Program-made: the position numbers and the translations under genes
Shown here: positions 33,800 to 43,046 of the stretch, piece after piece
Layout: each line of letters starts with the position of its first letter
Position numbering within the stretch: the stretch's first letter is position 1
The notes under the pieces: model-generated
What the model was told of the DNA's origin: nothing
Seen by the model: the letters and a program-made list of their open reading frames with translations, nothing else
Database searches by the model: none
Assembly (NCBI RefSeq): GCF_001567585.1
Contig: NZ_LRQV01000002.1
Span: 79,121 to 143,120 of the forward strand
Reading direction: 5' to 3'
Length of the DNA: 64,000 nt
Origin: Micromonospora rosaria
GTDB lineage: Bacteria; Actinomycetota; Actinomycetes; Mycobacteriales; Micromonosporaceae

Positions 33800-34669
33800 A
33801 TGATCGATCGGGCCGGGCTCGCCGAGTTCCTGCGCCGCCGCCGGGAGTCGCTGCAGCCCGAGGACGTCGGCCTACCGCGCGGGCAGCGCCGCCGGACCAC
33901 CGGTCTGCGTCGCGAGGAAGTCGCCCTGCTGTGCCACATCTCCACGGACTACTACAGCCGGTTGGAGCGCGAGCGCGGACCGCACCCGTCCGAGCAGATG
34001 ATCGCCTCGATCGCGCAGGGTCTGCACCTGTCGCTGGACGAGCGCGACCACCTGTTCCGGCTCGCCGGCCACAATCCGCCCACCAGGGGGGCGATCAGTG
34101 AGCACATCAGTCCGGGCCTGCTGCGCATCCTCGACCGGCTCGCCGACACACCGGCCGAGGTCGTCACCGAGCTGGGTGAGACGCTGCGGCAGACCCCGCT
34201 CGGCGTCGCGCTGACCGGTGACCTCACCCGCTACACCGGGCCGGCCCGCAGCATCGGCTACCGCTGGTTCACCGACCCGGCCTGCCGGGCGCTGTACCAC
34301 CCCGACGACCACGCGCTGCACTCCCGCGTCTTCGCGTCCGGGCTGCGTACGGTGGTCACCCTCCGGGGACCCGGTTCGTGGGCCGCCCACCTCCAGAACC
34401 TGCTGCTCGACCGCAGCGAGGAGTTCCGCGCCGTGTGGCAGGAACACGAGATCGGCGTCCGGCACGACACCGTCAAACGCTTCGTCCACCCCGAGATCGG
34501 CGAGCTCGAACTCACCTGCCAGGCCCTGCTCGACCCCGTGCAGTCGCACCGCCTGCTCGTCTACACCGCCGTCCCCGGCACGGAGAGCCACGAGAAACTC
34601 CAGCTTCTCTCGGTCATCGGAGCGCCCGACCTGATGGCGGCTGCGCCACCCGGCCACCACGATTGCTGA
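33800..34669 (+). CDS. XRE-family regulator with MmyB-like ligand domain
   Basis: A 289-residue transcriptional regulator. Residues about 5-80 form a helix-turn-helix: LAEFLRRRRESLQPEDVGLP, TTGLRREEVALLCHIST, DYYSRLERERGPHPSEQMIA. The C-terminal MmyB-like region (ILDRLADTPAEVVTELGETL, GYRWFTDPACRALYHPDDHA, FVHPEIGELELTCQALLDP) probably binds a small molecule. AGGAGG precedes the ATG. It is divergent from the methyltransferase gene; the palindrome GGGATCACCGATCCC at 33721-33735 is a candidate operator. Such regulators typically control an adjacent divergent enzyme gene, here the methyltransferase. A related regulator lies at 58609-59433. Confidence 0.88.
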   Translation: MIDRAGLAEFLRRRRESLQPEDVGLPRGQRRRTTGLRREEVALLCHISTDYYSRLERERGPHPSEQMIASIAQGLHLSLDERDHLFRLAGHNPPTRGAISEHISPGLLRILDRLADTPAEVVTELGETLRQTPLGVALTGDLTRYTGPARSIGYRWFTDPACRALYHPDDHALHSRVFASGLRTVVTLRGPGSWAAHLQNLLLDRSEEFRAVWQEHEIGVRHDTVKRFVHPEIGELELTCQALLDPVQSHRLLVYTAVPGTESHEKLQLLSVIGAPDLMAAAPPGHHDC

Positions 34670-34711
34670 CCCACCGGCGCGGAGGCCCGTGCGGGACGGC
34701 GCGGAGCCCCG

Positions 34712-35038
34712 CTAGCAGCAGCCCGTCTCCGCGTCCGGGCAGGCCTGCGGGTCGACGGTGAGCACCAGCCCCAGCAGGTCGCCCAAGGCGTGCGCCAACC
34801 GCCGGTCGGCCAACTCGTAGCGGCTGCGCCGGCCCTCGGGGACCGCGACCACCAGCCCGCATCCCCGCAGACAGGCCAGGTGGTTGGACAGGTTCTGCCG
34901 GGTGACGCCCAGCAGTTCCGCCAGGTCGGCCGGATAACCCGGGCCTTCCCGCAGGGCCAACAGCAACCGCGCCCGGGTCGGGTCGGACAGTGCGTGCCCG
35001 AACCGTGCCATCACCTGCCCGTGTGTCAGAGCCTCCAT
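34712..35038 (-). CDS. ArsR-family metal sensor, CmtR-like (Cd/Pb)
   Basis: A 108-residue winged-helix repressor from the ATG at 35038. The recognition helix region is VTRQNLSNHLACLRGCGLVV. Cys56 and Cys60 within it, plus Cys100 in the tail, fall almost exactly where mycobacterial CmtR has its Cd/Pb ligands (Cys57, Cys61, Cys102). Further cysteines end the protein (Cys107, Cys108). It should repress the divergent P1B ATPase gene and dissociate on binding a soft divalent metal. The palindromes at 35048-35080 lie directly upstream of its start. A start 15 bases further upstream is possible but falls inside the likely operator. Confidence 0.9.
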   Translation of the reverse strand: MEALTHGQVMARFGHALSDPTRARLLLALREGPGYPADLAELLGVTRQNLSNHLACLRGCGLVVAVPEGRRSRYELADRRLAHALGDLLGLVLTVDPQACPDAETGCC

Positions 35039-35047
35039 GATCGCAAT

Positions 35048-35080
35048 ATACACCGCCTTGTGTATTCAGCGAACGCTGAA
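35048..35080. promoter_or_regulatory. ArsR-type operator: two adjacent palindromes
   Basis: ATACAC-CGCCTT-GTGTAT (35048-35065) is a perfect 6-6-6 inverted repeat. It is followed at once by TTCAGCG-AA-CGCTGAA (35065-35080), a perfect 7-2-7 repeat. Both sit between the divergent sensor gene (start 35038) and the ATPase gene (start 35165). The AT-rich first palindrome has the form of ArsR/SmtB sites. The second may be another dimer site. Confidence 0.75.
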
Positions 35081-35164
35081 CTAATGTGAGCCCGCACCCA
35101 GCGGGTGCACCCGCGCGTCGGCGACGGACCCGACGGCGACGGACGAGACGACAGGAGCCCGGTG

Positions 35165-37132
35165 ATGGGCGACGCATGCTGCGGTGCCGAGCCGCGCCCG
35201 ACCGGCACCGCGCCGGAGCCGCAGGAGCCGCCACGACTGTGGCAGATTCGTGAGCTGCGACTGTCCGCGCTGGCCGGGGTCCTGCTGGCGGTGGCGCTGA
35301 TCGCCGGCTGGGCGGGTGCGCCTCCGCCGGTCGCGTCGGGGTTCGAGATCGCCGCCCTGGTGCTGGGCGCCGCCACCTTCGTGCCCGGCACGGTACGGCG
35401 CCTGCTGACCGGCCGGATCGGGGTCGGCACCCTGATGACGATCGCGGCGGTCGGCGCCGTGGCGCTGGGGCAGTTCTTCGAGGCGGCGATGCTCGCCTTC
35501 CTGTACTCGGTCAGCGAGGGGCTGGAGGAGTACTCGCTGGCCCGTACCCGGCGCGGGCTGCGGGCACTGCTCTCACTGGTGCCGGCGCAGGCCACCGTGC
35601 TGCGGCACGGCCGGGAACAGGTGGTGGCCCCGGCCGAGTTGCGCACCGGTGACGTGCTGGTGGTGCGGGCCGGTGAACGGCTGGCCACCGACGGCGTGGT
35701 GCGATCCGGTCACACCGCGCTGGACGTCTCCGCGATCACCGGTGAGTCGGTACCGGTCGAGGTCGGCGTCGGCACCGACGTCTACGCGGGCTCGATCAAC
35801 GGCAGCGGGGTCATCGAGGTGACGGTCACCGCCGCCGCGCAGGACAACTCGCTGGCCCGCATCGTCCGGATCGTGATGGCCGAGCAGGAACGCAAGGGCG
35901 CCAGCCAGCGGCTCGCCGACCGCATCGCCAAGCCCCTGGTGCCGGGGATCATGGTGCTGGCCGCCCTGATCGCCGCGCTCGGCAGCCTGCTCGGCGACCC
36001 GGCGCTGTGGCTCGAACGAGCGCTCGTCGTCCTGGTCGCGGCCTCCCCCTGCGCGTTGGCGATCTCGGTGCCGGTGACGGTGTTCGCGGCGGTCGGCGCG
36101 GCCAGCCGGTTCGGTGTGCTGGTCAAGGGCGGCGCCGCGCTGGAGACCCTCGGTACCGTCCGGACGGTCGCACTCGACAAGACCGGGACGCTGACCCGTA
36201 ACCGGCCCACGGTCGTCGAGGTCGTGGCCGCGACGGGCAGTACCCGTGACCAGGTGCTGGACGTGGCGGCGGCACTGGAGGCGCGCAGCGAGCACCCGCT
36301 GGCCCGCGCGATCCTGGCGGCGGTGGACGAACCCCGACCCGCCACCGCCGTCCAGACCGTCCCCGGGGCCGGCCTGACCGGGCGGCTCGACGGCGTGCCG
36401 GTCCGCCTGGGCCGGCCCGGCTGGATCGGGGCCGGGCACCTGGCCGGCGAGGTGGCCCGGATGCAGGCGGCGGGAGCGACGGCCGCGCTGGTCGAGGTCG
36501 ACGGGCGGGCGATCGGCGCGGTCGCGGTCCGTGACGAGCTGCGCCCGGAGGCCGCCGAGGTGGTCGCCCGGCTCCGGCGCGGCGGATGCCGGGTGGCGAT
36601 GCTCACCGGCGACAACCTCACCACCGCCACCGCCCTCGCCCGGCAGGCCGACATCGACGAGGTGCACGCCGACCTGCGGCCGGAGGACAAGTCCCGCATC
36701 GTCACGGACCTGCGAGCACGCCAGGTGACCGCCATGGTCGGCGACGGGGTCAACGACGCGCCCGCGCTGGCCACCGCGGACCTCGGGATCGCCATGGGCG
36801 CGCTGGGCACGGACGTGGCGATCGAGACCGCGGACGTCGCCCTCATGGGGGAGGACCTGCGGCACCTGCCGCAGGCGCTCGACCACGCCCGCCGGTCCCG
36901 CCGGATCATGCTGCAGAACATCGGCATGTCCCTCGGCCTCATCGCCGTGCTCATCCCGCTGTCCCTGCTCGGCCTTCTCGGTCTCGCGGCGGTCGTCGCC
37001 GTTCACGAGCTCGCGGAAGTGCTCGTGATCGCCAACGGCGTCCGCGCCGGACGGGCCCGGGCGCTGCGACCGCTGTCGTCCACCGTCACCCCCGCGACCG
37101 TGGACGCCGCCCCCACGCCCGCTACTACCTGA
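35165..37132 (+). CDS. P1B-type heavy-metal ATPase (Cd/Zn/Pb efflux)
   Basis: A 655-residue P-type ATPase; AGGAG seven bases before the ATG supports the start. It has TGES (actuator), ASPCALAISVP (the CPC-containing metal site in helix 6), DKTGTLT (phosphorylation), EHPLARAI (HP motif) and GDGVNDAPALA (hinge). These define subgroup P1B, and SPC with the C-terminal helices fits Cd/Zn/Pb exporters. There is no N-terminal HMA domain; instead the protein starts MGDACCGAEP with a Cys pair that may bind metal. It is divergent from the CmtR-like sensor, which supports soft divalent metal export across the membrane. Confidence 0.94.
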   Translation: MGDACCGAEPRPTGTAPEPQEPPRLWQIRELRLSALAGVLLAVALIAGWAGAPPPVASGFEIAALVLGAATFVPGTVRRLLTGRIGVGTLMTIAAVGAVALGQFFEAAMLAFLYSVSEGLEEYSLARTRRGLRALLSLVPAQATVLRHGREQVVAPAELRTGDVLVVRAGERLATDGVVRSGHTALDVSAITGESVPVEVGVGTDVYAGSINGSGVIEVTVTAAAQDNSLARIVRIVMAEQERKGASQRLADRIAKPLVPGIMVLAALIAALGSLLGDPALWLERALVVLVAASPCALAISVPVTVFAAVGAASRFGVLVKGGAALETLGTVRTVALDKTGTLTRNRPTVVEVVAATGSTRDQVLDVAAALEARSEHPLARAILAAVDEPRPATAVQTVPGAGLTGRLDGVPVRLGRPGWIGAGHLAGEVARMQAAGATAALVEVDGRAIGAVAVRDELRPEAAEVVARLRRGGCRVAMLTGDNLTTATALARQADIDEVHADLRPEDKSRIVTDLRARQVTAMVGDGVNDAPALATADLGIAMGALGTDVAIETADVALMGEDLRHLPQALDHARRSRRIMLQNIGMSLGLIAVLIPLSLLGLLGLAAVVAVHELAEVLVIANGVRAGRARALRPLSSTVTPATVDAAPTPATT

Positions 37133-37140
37133 CGTAGTAG
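37122..37140. promoter_or_regulatory. Inverted repeat over the ATPase stop codon, possible operator
   Basis: CTACTAC-CTGAC-GTAGTAG is a perfect 7-5-7 palindrome that includes the ATPase TGA. It is AT-richer than its surroundings and lies about 200 bp before the DsbA-like gene. It could be an operator for the downstream thioredoxin/VKOR genes. The arms are too short for a strong terminator. Confidence 0.45.
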
Positions 37141-37336
37141 ATCTGTGGCAGAGTGGGAACGGCGCACCCGGAAGCGTGCGACGCGCTCCCGGCGGGCCGG
37201 ACAAGACTGGACCAAACGATGGATACCGGGATCGAGCGCCCACCAGATCAGTACAGCAAACCCTGTATCGTGGTCGGACCCGCCCGGACCACCGGGCCTT
37301 GCGACCATGGCGCGACGACCGGCGAAGGACGAGGAC

Positions 37337-38002
37337 ATGACCAGGAACACGCGACTGACCCTCGCGGCCCTCGCGGCACTGGTGCTGGTGGTGGCCGGCG
37401 TGCTCACCATCGACCGGCGCGACCGGCCCACCACCGTCAGCGCCAGCGCCGACGGCACGATCGACCCGGCCACGCTCGTCCGCGACGACAGTCACGTGCT
37501 CGCCACCGCCGCCGACGGCAAGGTGACCCTGGTCGAGTTCCTGGACTTCGAATGCGAGGCCTGTGGCGCCGCCTACCCGGCCGTCAAGCAGATCCTCGCC
37601 GACTACGAGGGGCGCATCACCGTCGTGGTGCGCTACTTCCCCCTGCCCGGCCACCCCAACTCCGGCCTCGCCGCCCGGACCGCGCAGGCCGCCGCCAACC
37701 AGGGGCGCTTCGCCGAGATGTACGCGCTGCTGTTCGAGAACCAGACCGCGTGGGGGCACCGGGAGCAACCGCAGACCGAGATGTTCCTCGGGTACGCCCG
37801 CTCCCTCGGCCTGGACGTCGACCGCTTCCAGCGTGACCTCGACGACCCCGCCACCGCCGCCCGGGTCGCCAAGGACAAGGCCGACGGCGAGGCCGCCGGA
37901 GTGAGCGGCACGCCGACGTTCTTCCTCAACGGCCGCCCGTTGACCGACCTGCGCGGCCAGGACGACCTCACCGCCGCGATCGACGCCGCCCTCGCCGAGT
38001 GA
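37337..38002 (+). CDS. DsbA-like membrane-anchored thioredoxin
   Basis: A 221-residue protein from an ATG following GGACGAGGAC; a longer in-frame extension to 37145 lacks support. One N-terminal helix (LTLAALAALVLVVAGVLTI) anchors it. The thioredoxin fold has the active site CEAC (Cys73, Cys76) in VEFLDFECEACG, and the cis-Pro loop SGTPTFFLNG. It would oxidise or isomerise disulfides outside the membrane. Its stop overlaps the GTG start of the VKOR gene, the standard pairing in which VKOR re-oxidises DsbA. Location after the metal ATPase suggests a role under thiol-reactive metal stress; this is inference. Confidence 0.9.
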   Translation: MTRNTRLTLAALAALVLVVAGVLTIDRRDRPTTVSASADGTIDPATLVRDDSHVLATAADGKVTLVEFLDFECEACGAAYPAVKQILADYEGRITVVVRYFPLPGHPNSGLAARTAQAAANQGRFAEMYALLFENQTAWGHREQPQTEMFLGYARSLGLDVDRFQRDLDDPATAARVAKDKADGEAAGVSGTPTFFLNGRPLTDLRGQDDLTAAIDAALAE

Positions 38003-38631
38003 GCGCCGCCACCGCCGCCCCCACCGGGGCCAGCCCCGACGAGATCCGGTTCGTCAGCCGGGTCACCGCGTGGATCCTCACCGTCGGCGGCGCGGTCGGC
38101 CTGCTGGCCGCCGCCACCCTCACCGTCGAGAAGATCAACCTGCTCGCCGATCCGAGCTACGTCCCCACCTGCAGCCTCAACCCGATCCTGTCCTGCGGCT
38201 CGGTGATGACCACCCCACAGGCCGAGGTCTTCGGCTTCCCCAACCCGCTCATCGGCATCGCCGGGTTCGCCGTCGTCACCACCGTCGGCGTCCTCGCGCT
38301 CGCCGGCGTACCCCTGCCGCGCTGGTTCTGGCTCGGCCTGCAGGCCGGCGTCACCTTCGGCGTCGTGTTCGTGCACTGGCTGATCTACCAGAGCGTCTAC
38401 GTCATCGGCGCGCTGTGCCCGTACTGCATGGTGGTCTGGGCCGTCACCATCCCGATCTTCCTCTACACCACCCTGCGTACCCTCACCACCGTGCTCACCC
38501 GGCCCGCGCGGATGCGCGCCGCGGCGGCCGGCGCGGCCCGGTACCACAGCCTCATCCTCGTCGTCTGGTTCGGCGTCATCGTCGTCGCGATCCTGTTCCG
38601 GTTCTGGGACTACTGGCGCACCCTGCTGTAG
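37999..38631 (+). CDS. Vitamin K epoxide reductase (VKOR) family protein
   Basis: A 210-residue membrane protein with about five helices, starting at GTG 37999 inside the previous stop. The conserved loop cysteines are Cys58 and Cys66 (PTCSLNPILSCGSVM), and the active-site CxxC is LCPYCMVVW (Cys140, Cys143). VKOR passes electrons from DsbA-like proteins to the quinone pool and so regenerates oxidised DsbA. Actinobacteria use VKOR in place of DsbB. Spacing of the cysteines and translational coupling with the thioredoxin make the assignment firm. Confidence 0.93.
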   Translation: MSAATAAPTGASPDEIRFVSRVTAWILTVGGAVGLLAAATLTVEKINLLADPSYVPTCSLNPILSCGSVMTTPQAEVFGFPNPLIGIAGFAVVTTVGVLALAGVPLPRWFWLGLQAGVTFGVVFVHWLIYQSVYVIGALCPYCMVVWAVTIPIFLYTTLRTLTTVLTRPARMRAAAAGAARYHSLILVVWFGVIVVAILFRFWDYWRTLL

Positions 38632-38704
38632 CGCGAGGATCCCGCCGGACGACGGCCCGCCCCGACGCGCCGACCGTCCACCACCCCTGCGAGGAGCACA
38701 CCCG

Positions 38705-39676
38705 GTGTCGCAACCGTCCGGCCTGGTCGCCACGATGGAACGCCGCCAGGTCCCCCTCTACCTGGCGGCGCTGGCGGTCGGGGCGCTGACGGGCTGGGCG
38801 GCTCCCGCAGCGGGACCGCTGCTGGAGCACGCCATCAATCCGGTCCTGGCCGCCCTGCTGTACGTGACCTTCCTCCAGGTGCCCGCCGCCGAGCTGGTCC
38901 GCTCGCTGCGGTCGGGCCGGTTCCTGGCCGCCGCGATGGTGGTCAACTTCGTCGTCGTGCCGGTGGTGGTCGCGGCGATGTTCGGCCTCCTCCCCGACGA
39001 CCGGGCCATCCGACTGGGCGTGCTGCTGGTGCTGCTCACCCCGTGCGTGGACTACGTCATCGCCTTCAGCGGACTGGCCGGCGGCAGCAGTCAGCGGCTC
39101 CTCGCCGCGACACCCGTGCTGCTGCTCGCGCAGCTGCTCCTGCTGCCCGGCCTGCTGGTGCTGTTCATGGGGCCGGAGCTGGCCGACGTGGTCGAGACCG
39201 GCCCGTTCGTCGAGGCGTTCGTGGTGCTGATCGTCATCCCGTTGACGCTGGCTTGGCTCACCCAGGCCTGGGCGGTCCGCCGTCCGGCCGGGCGGCGGAC
39301 CGCCGACGCGGCCGGCACCCTGATGGTGCCGCTGATGGTGGCGACCCTGCTGACCGTGGTGGCCTCCCAGGTCCCCACGCTGGGCGACGGCCTCGCCGAC
39401 GTGGCCCGGGTCGTCCCGTTCTACGTCGTCTTCCTGGTCGTGATGGCCGTCGCCGGGCTCGGCGTCGCCCGCCTGTTCCGGCTCCCGACCGCCGAGGGCC
39501 GGGCGATCGTGTTCACCGGCGCGACCCGCAACTCCCTGGTCGTCCTGCCCCTGGCCCTCGCGCTGCCCGAAGCCCTGGCGATCGCCGCGGTGGTGATCGT
39601 CACCCAGACCCTCGTCGAGGTCGTCGGGATGGTGGTCTACGTCCGAGCGGTACCCCGGCTGCTGCCCGCCCGCTGA
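38705..39676 (+). CDS. ACR3/BASS-superfamily carrier (arsenite or organic anion)
   Basis: A 323-residue protein with about ten hydrophobic helices from a GTG with GAGGAG upstream. LLVLLTPCVDYVIAFSGLAG, followed by GSSQRLLAATPVLLLAQLLL, matches the region of the bile acid:sodium symporter/ACR3 superfamily that carries a conserved cysteine in arsenite carriers. GATRNSLVVLPLALALPE is the second conserved block. It follows VKOR by 73 bp and lies in a metal-resistance context, favouring export of arsenite or a related oxyanion. An anion symporter of other substrate is possible, and no arsenate reductase gene is present. Confidence 0.75.
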   Translation: MSQPSGLVATMERRQVPLYLAALAVGALTGWAAPAAGPLLEHAINPVLAALLYVTFLQVPAAELVRSLRSGRFLAAAMVVNFVVVPVVVAAMFGLLPDDRAIRLGVLLVLLTPCVDYVIAFSGLAGGSSQRLLAATPVLLLAQLLLLPGLLVLFMGPELADVVETGPFVEAFVVLIVIPLTLAWLTQAWAVRRPAGRRTADAAGTLMVPLMVATLLTVVASQVPTLGDGLADVARVVPFYVVFLVVMAVAGLGVARLFRLPTAEGRAIVFTGATRNSLVVLPLALALPEALAIAAVVIVTQTLVEVVGMVVYVRAVPRLLPAR

Positions 39677-39757
39677 CCCCCGCCGCCCGCCGGCTCAGCT
39701 CGGTCCCGGCCGGCCCCGGTGGGCGGCCCGGGCCACGCCGGCCGGGGGCGACGGGCG

Positions 39758-39802
39758 CGGGCGGGTGGGCGCGGGACGGAGGCCCCACCACCCACCCGCC
39801 CG
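39758..39802. terminator. Hairpin terminator between converging genes
   Basis: A 12-bp perfect stem (39758-39769 with 39791-39802) and a 21-nt loop lie between the carrier gene end (39676) and the GH30 gene end (39828, minus strand). Confidence 0.65.
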
Positions 39803-39827
39803 ACCGGGACGGTTCCGGTGCGCCGGC

Positions 39828-41537
39828 TCAGGGGGTGAGCACCACCGTGGAGATGCTGCGCGCGCCGACGTTGACGCTGACCTGTCCACCGTTCACGCTG
39901 ACCGGCTGGCTGGCCGCGTTGGCGTTGATCGAGGTCAGGTAGTGCTCGGCCCGGCTGATGTTCTGCGGCACCTGGATGACGGCGTTGGTGACCGCGCTGG
40001 TCGACCGGTTGAGGATCACCAGCGTGGTCTTCCCGCCACCGGTGTAGGCGGTCACCTCCAGGGGGTTGGCCTTGGAGCTCTTCGTCAGGGCGACCCGCTG
40101 GTACCCGGGCCGGACGTACTTGGCGTACTGCGAGAAGGCGTACCCGCGCTTGAGCGGGGCGCCGGCCGTGGTGCCGAAGGCCGACTCACCGTCACCGATG
40201 AAGGAGTAGTACCGCTTGCCGTACCACCAGACGTAGGCGGTCCAGTTGGCCTCCATCGACCGGTGCACGGTCCGCATGATGTCGTCGAGGGTCTCGTTCC
40301 AGACCGTCTGGTTGCCGGGGTTGCCCCAGATGTTGGAGCCGTTGCCGTCGGCCTCGTGCAGGTTCCACTCGGTCATCCACACCGGCTTGTTGTGCTGGTC
40401 CGCCAGCGGGTACGAGCGCAGCCGGCCGGAGGCCTCGGTGCCGTACAGGTGGCCGCCGATGTAGCCGATGTTGTTGCGGGCGGTGGCGTCGTTCAGGGTG
40501 GGGTCGGTGTAGGTGTAGTTCAGGTTCACCGCCTCGGCGACCATCAGCTTGGTGTTCTGCACCCTCGATCCGTGGTCCCGGACGAAGTTGCGCAGCTCGG
40601 TGCCGCTCCAGTCCATCGAGTCGTAGTCCGGGTGCCAGTCCGGCTCGTTCTGCACCGACGTGACGTCGACGGTCACGCCCTGGTTGCGCATGTACTGGAC
40701 GTAGCTGTTGAGGTGGTTCGCGTAGTCGTCGTAGTAGTCGGTCCGCAGCTTGCCGCCGTTGACCCGGCTGTTGTTCGTCTTCCACGCCGCCGGGGCCGTC
40801 CACGGCGAGGCGAGGATCTTCACGCCCGGCGCGTACGACTTCGCCGTCCGCAGGGCGTTGACGTGGGTCGGCCACTCGCCGGAGACCGGTGAGATGCCGG
40901 TCCGCACGATCGACAGGCCCAACTGGTTGGCACCGAGCCCGACCAGGGTCTGGGTCTCCGCCGTCGACCAGGCGCCGCCCCAGATCGACTGCGCGGCACC
41001 GAACCCGTCGACCGTCTGGTACCGGGTGGCGCTGTTGACCGTGATGTCCGCCGGGCCGGTGGGGGGCGGCGTGGTCGGCCCGGTGGTGGGTGGCGTGGTC
41101 GGCGGCGTGGTCGGGGTCGTGCCGCCGGTGCAGGCCACCCCGTTCAGCGCGAAGCTGGTGGGCGCCGGGTTGCTGCCGGTCCACGAGCCGTTGAAGCCGA
41201 ACGACGTCGTGCCGTTGGTGGCGATGGTGCCGTTGTAACTGACGTTCCGGGCGGTGACCGCGGCCCCGCTCTGGGTCACCGTCGCGTTCCAGGCCTCCGC
41301 GACGGTCTGCCCGGCGCCGTAGGACCAGGTCAGTGTCCAACTCGTGACCGGGTCACCGAGATTGGTGACGGCCACGTTGGCGCCGAACCCACCCTGCCAC
41401 TGCGAGGACACGCTGTAGTTCACCGAACAACCGGCGGCTGCGGCACCGGCCGGCAGGGCCACGGCGACCGCGGCCGATGCCGCCAGGACGGTGCCGGCCG
41501 CCACCATGGCGGTCTTGGGCACGCTCTTTCTTGTCAT
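39828..41537 (-). CDS. Secreted CBM2-GH30 xylanase
   Basis: 569 residues: a signal peptide (about 1-35), a CBM2 cellulose/xylan-binding module at about residues 37-136 (Cys at both ends, Trp at QWQGG, SWTLTW and GSWTG), a Thr/Pro linker to about 163, and a GH30 catalytic domain. The acid/base is Glu298 in SVQNEPDWHP, and the nucleophile is Glu390 in WMTEWNLHE. The pattern TVDGFGAAQSIWGG and the C-terminal beta-sandwich fit GH30_8-type glucuronoxylanases. It follows the GH62 gene by 65 bp in the same direction. Its CBM2 is 80 of 100 residues identical (my count) to that of GH62, so the module was duplicated. Confidence 0.92.
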   Translation of the reverse strand: MTRKSVPKTAMVAAGTVLAASAAVAVALPAGAAAAGCSVNYSVSSQWQGGFGANVAVTNLGDPVTSWTLTWSYGAGQTVAEAWNATVTQSGAAVTARNVSYNGTIATNGTTSFGFNGSWTGSNPAPTSFALNGVACTGGTTPTTPPTTPPTTGPTTPPPTGPADITVNSATRYQTVDGFGAAQSIWGGAWSTAETQTLVGLGANQLGLSIVRTGISPVSGEWPTHVNALRTAKSYAPGVKILASPWTAPAAWKTNNSRVNGGKLRTDYYDDYANHLNSYVQYMRNQGVTVDVTSVQNEPDWHPDYDSMDWSGTELRNFVRDHGSRVQNTKLMVAEAVNLNYTYTDPTLNDATARNNIGYIGGHLYGTEASGRLRSYPLADQHNKPVWMTEWNLHEADGNGSNIWGNPGNQTVWNETLDDIMRTVHRSMEANWTAYVWWYGKRYYSFIGDGESAFGTTAGAPLKRGYAFSQYAKYVRPGYQRVALTKSSKANPLEVTAYTGGGKTTLVILNRSTSAVTNAVIQVPQNISRAEHYLTSINANAASQPVSVNGGQVSVNVGARSISTVVLTP

Positions 41538-41602
41538 CGAAACTCTCTTCTCCGATGGGGACGACCGCCACCGCATCCGGTGCGGCGCGGTCGGTCCCGT
41601 CG

Positions 41603-42994
41603 TCAGCGCTGGAGGGTGAGGAGACCGGGCCGGTAGGGCAGGAGGCCGTAGTCGCCGCCGGAGTTGGGGTCGCGGCCCTGGTAGAGCAGTTGCAGATTGC
41701 ACGGGTCGACGGTCATCGTCTGGTCGGCGCTGCTGCGGATCAGCTCACCGTGGCTGATGTCGTTGGTCCAGCTCGCGTTGCTGTTGGCCCGGCCGGCGAA
41801 CGGGTTGCTCTCCGTCGCCGCCTGCGGGGTCCACGTGCCGCCCAGGCTGGTGGCCGTGAACGAGCGGAAGAAGCGGCCCCGGGCGCCCATCGCCTCGACG
41901 AGCATGAGGTACCGGTTCTGGCCCTGGAGCTTGTAGACCTGGACCGCCTCGAAGAGGTTGGCGGTGGTGTCGGTCATGATGGTGGTGTAGTTCGAGCCGA
42001 AGTTGCCCGGGAAGTTGCCGATCGGCATGCTGGCCCGGTAGATCCGCCCGTTGTCCCCGGCGAAGAACAGGTACATGTTCTGGTCGTCACCGATCAGCGC
42101 CTGGTCGATCGGGCCGGTGCCGGAGTTGGAGATGCTCCCCGTGAAGAGCGTCTGCTGCGCCGACCACGAGTTGACGTTGGTGGGGTCGGTCGACGTCCGG
42201 TAGGAGAAGGCCGTGCCACCCCACTGGTAGGCCAGCACCCAGATGTTGCGCGGGGCGAAGTAGAACAGGGTGGGCGCGACGGTGGCGAAGGGCATGGTGT
42301 TCTGGCTGGCCGTCGCCATGTCGGACCAGTTGGTGAAGAGGCCGAAGTTCATCGAGCCCCACCTGGTGCCCGTGTCGTGGGTGGTGGCGTAGACCAGGTG
42401 CCGGCCGTTGTACGGCGCGTAGGTGAAGTCCTTCAGCGACACCCACCCCGCCTTCGGGCTGGCCAGCGGGCCGGTGGAGGCCCAGCGGTAGGTCGACGGC
42501 AGGGCGCAGGTGCCGACGGGTGGGGTGGTCGGCACGGTGGTCGGGGGCGTGGTCGGCGGGGTCGTGGGGACCGGACTGCCGGTGCAGGTCACGCCGTTGA
42601 GGGCGAAGCTCGTCGGGGCCGGGTTGCTGCCCGGCGAGGCTCCGTTGAAGCCGAACGACACCGTGCCGTTGGTGGCGACCGACCCGTTGTAGCTCACGTT
42701 CCGCGCGGTCACGGCGGCGCCGCTCTGGGTCAGCGTGGTGTTCCACGACTGTGTCACCGTCTGCCCCGCGCTGAACGACCACGTCAGCGTCCAGCCGGTC
42801 AGCGGGTCACCCAGGTTCGTGATCGTGACGTTGGCGCCGAACCCGCCCTGCCACTGCGACGACACCGCGTAGGTCACCGAACAGCCCGCGGCTGCCGCGC
42901 CGGCCGGCAGCGCCACGACGACCACCGCCGCCGACGCCAGCATCGCGACGCCGGCCGACACCAGCCCCGCATTGAAGAATCTGGATCTCTTCAT
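41603..42994 (-). CDS. Secreted CBM2-GH62 alpha-L-arabinofuranosidase
   Basis: 463 residues: a signal peptide ([20 protein letters not shown] on), CBM2 at about 38-137, a Pro/Thr linker, then a GH62 domain starting at [17 protein letters not shown]62 catalytic acids appear in [12 protein letters not shown] (base Asp), [11 protein letters not shown] (Asp) and [10 protein letters not shown] (acid Glu). The enzyme removes arabinose side chains from arabinoxylan and would work with the GH30 enzyme on the same polymer. Upstream lie a LacI-type palindrome (43047-43062) and a CelR/CebR-like box (43080-43093). It is likely the first gene of a two-gene xylan operon. Confidence 0.93.
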   Translation of the reverse strand: MKRSRFFNAGLVSAGVAMLASAAVVVVALPAGAAAAGCSVTYAVSSQWQGGFGANVTITNLGDPLTGWTLTWSFSAGQTVTQSWNTTLTQSGAAVTARNVSYNGSVATNGTVSFGFNGASPGSNPAPTSFALNGVTCTGSPVPTTPPTTPPTTVPTTPPVGTCALPSTYRWASTGPLASPKAGWVSLKDFTYAPYNGRHLVYATTHDTGTRWGSMNFGLFTNWSDMATASQNTMPFATVAPTLFYFAPRNIWVLAYQWGGTAFSYRTSTDPTNVNSWSAQQTLFTGSISNSGTGPIDQALIGDDQNMYLFFAGDNGRIYRASMPIGNFPGNFGSNYTTIMTDTTANLFEAVQVYKLQGQNRYLMLVEAMGARGRFFRSFTATSLGGTWTPQAATESNPFAGRANSNASWTNDISHGELIRSSADQTMTVDPCNLQLLYQGRDPNSGGDYGLLPYRPGLLTLQR

Positions 42995-43046
42995 CACCCA
43001 ACCTCCCCGCGAGACGGCGACCTCACATTCACAGATCCCGCTCGCA

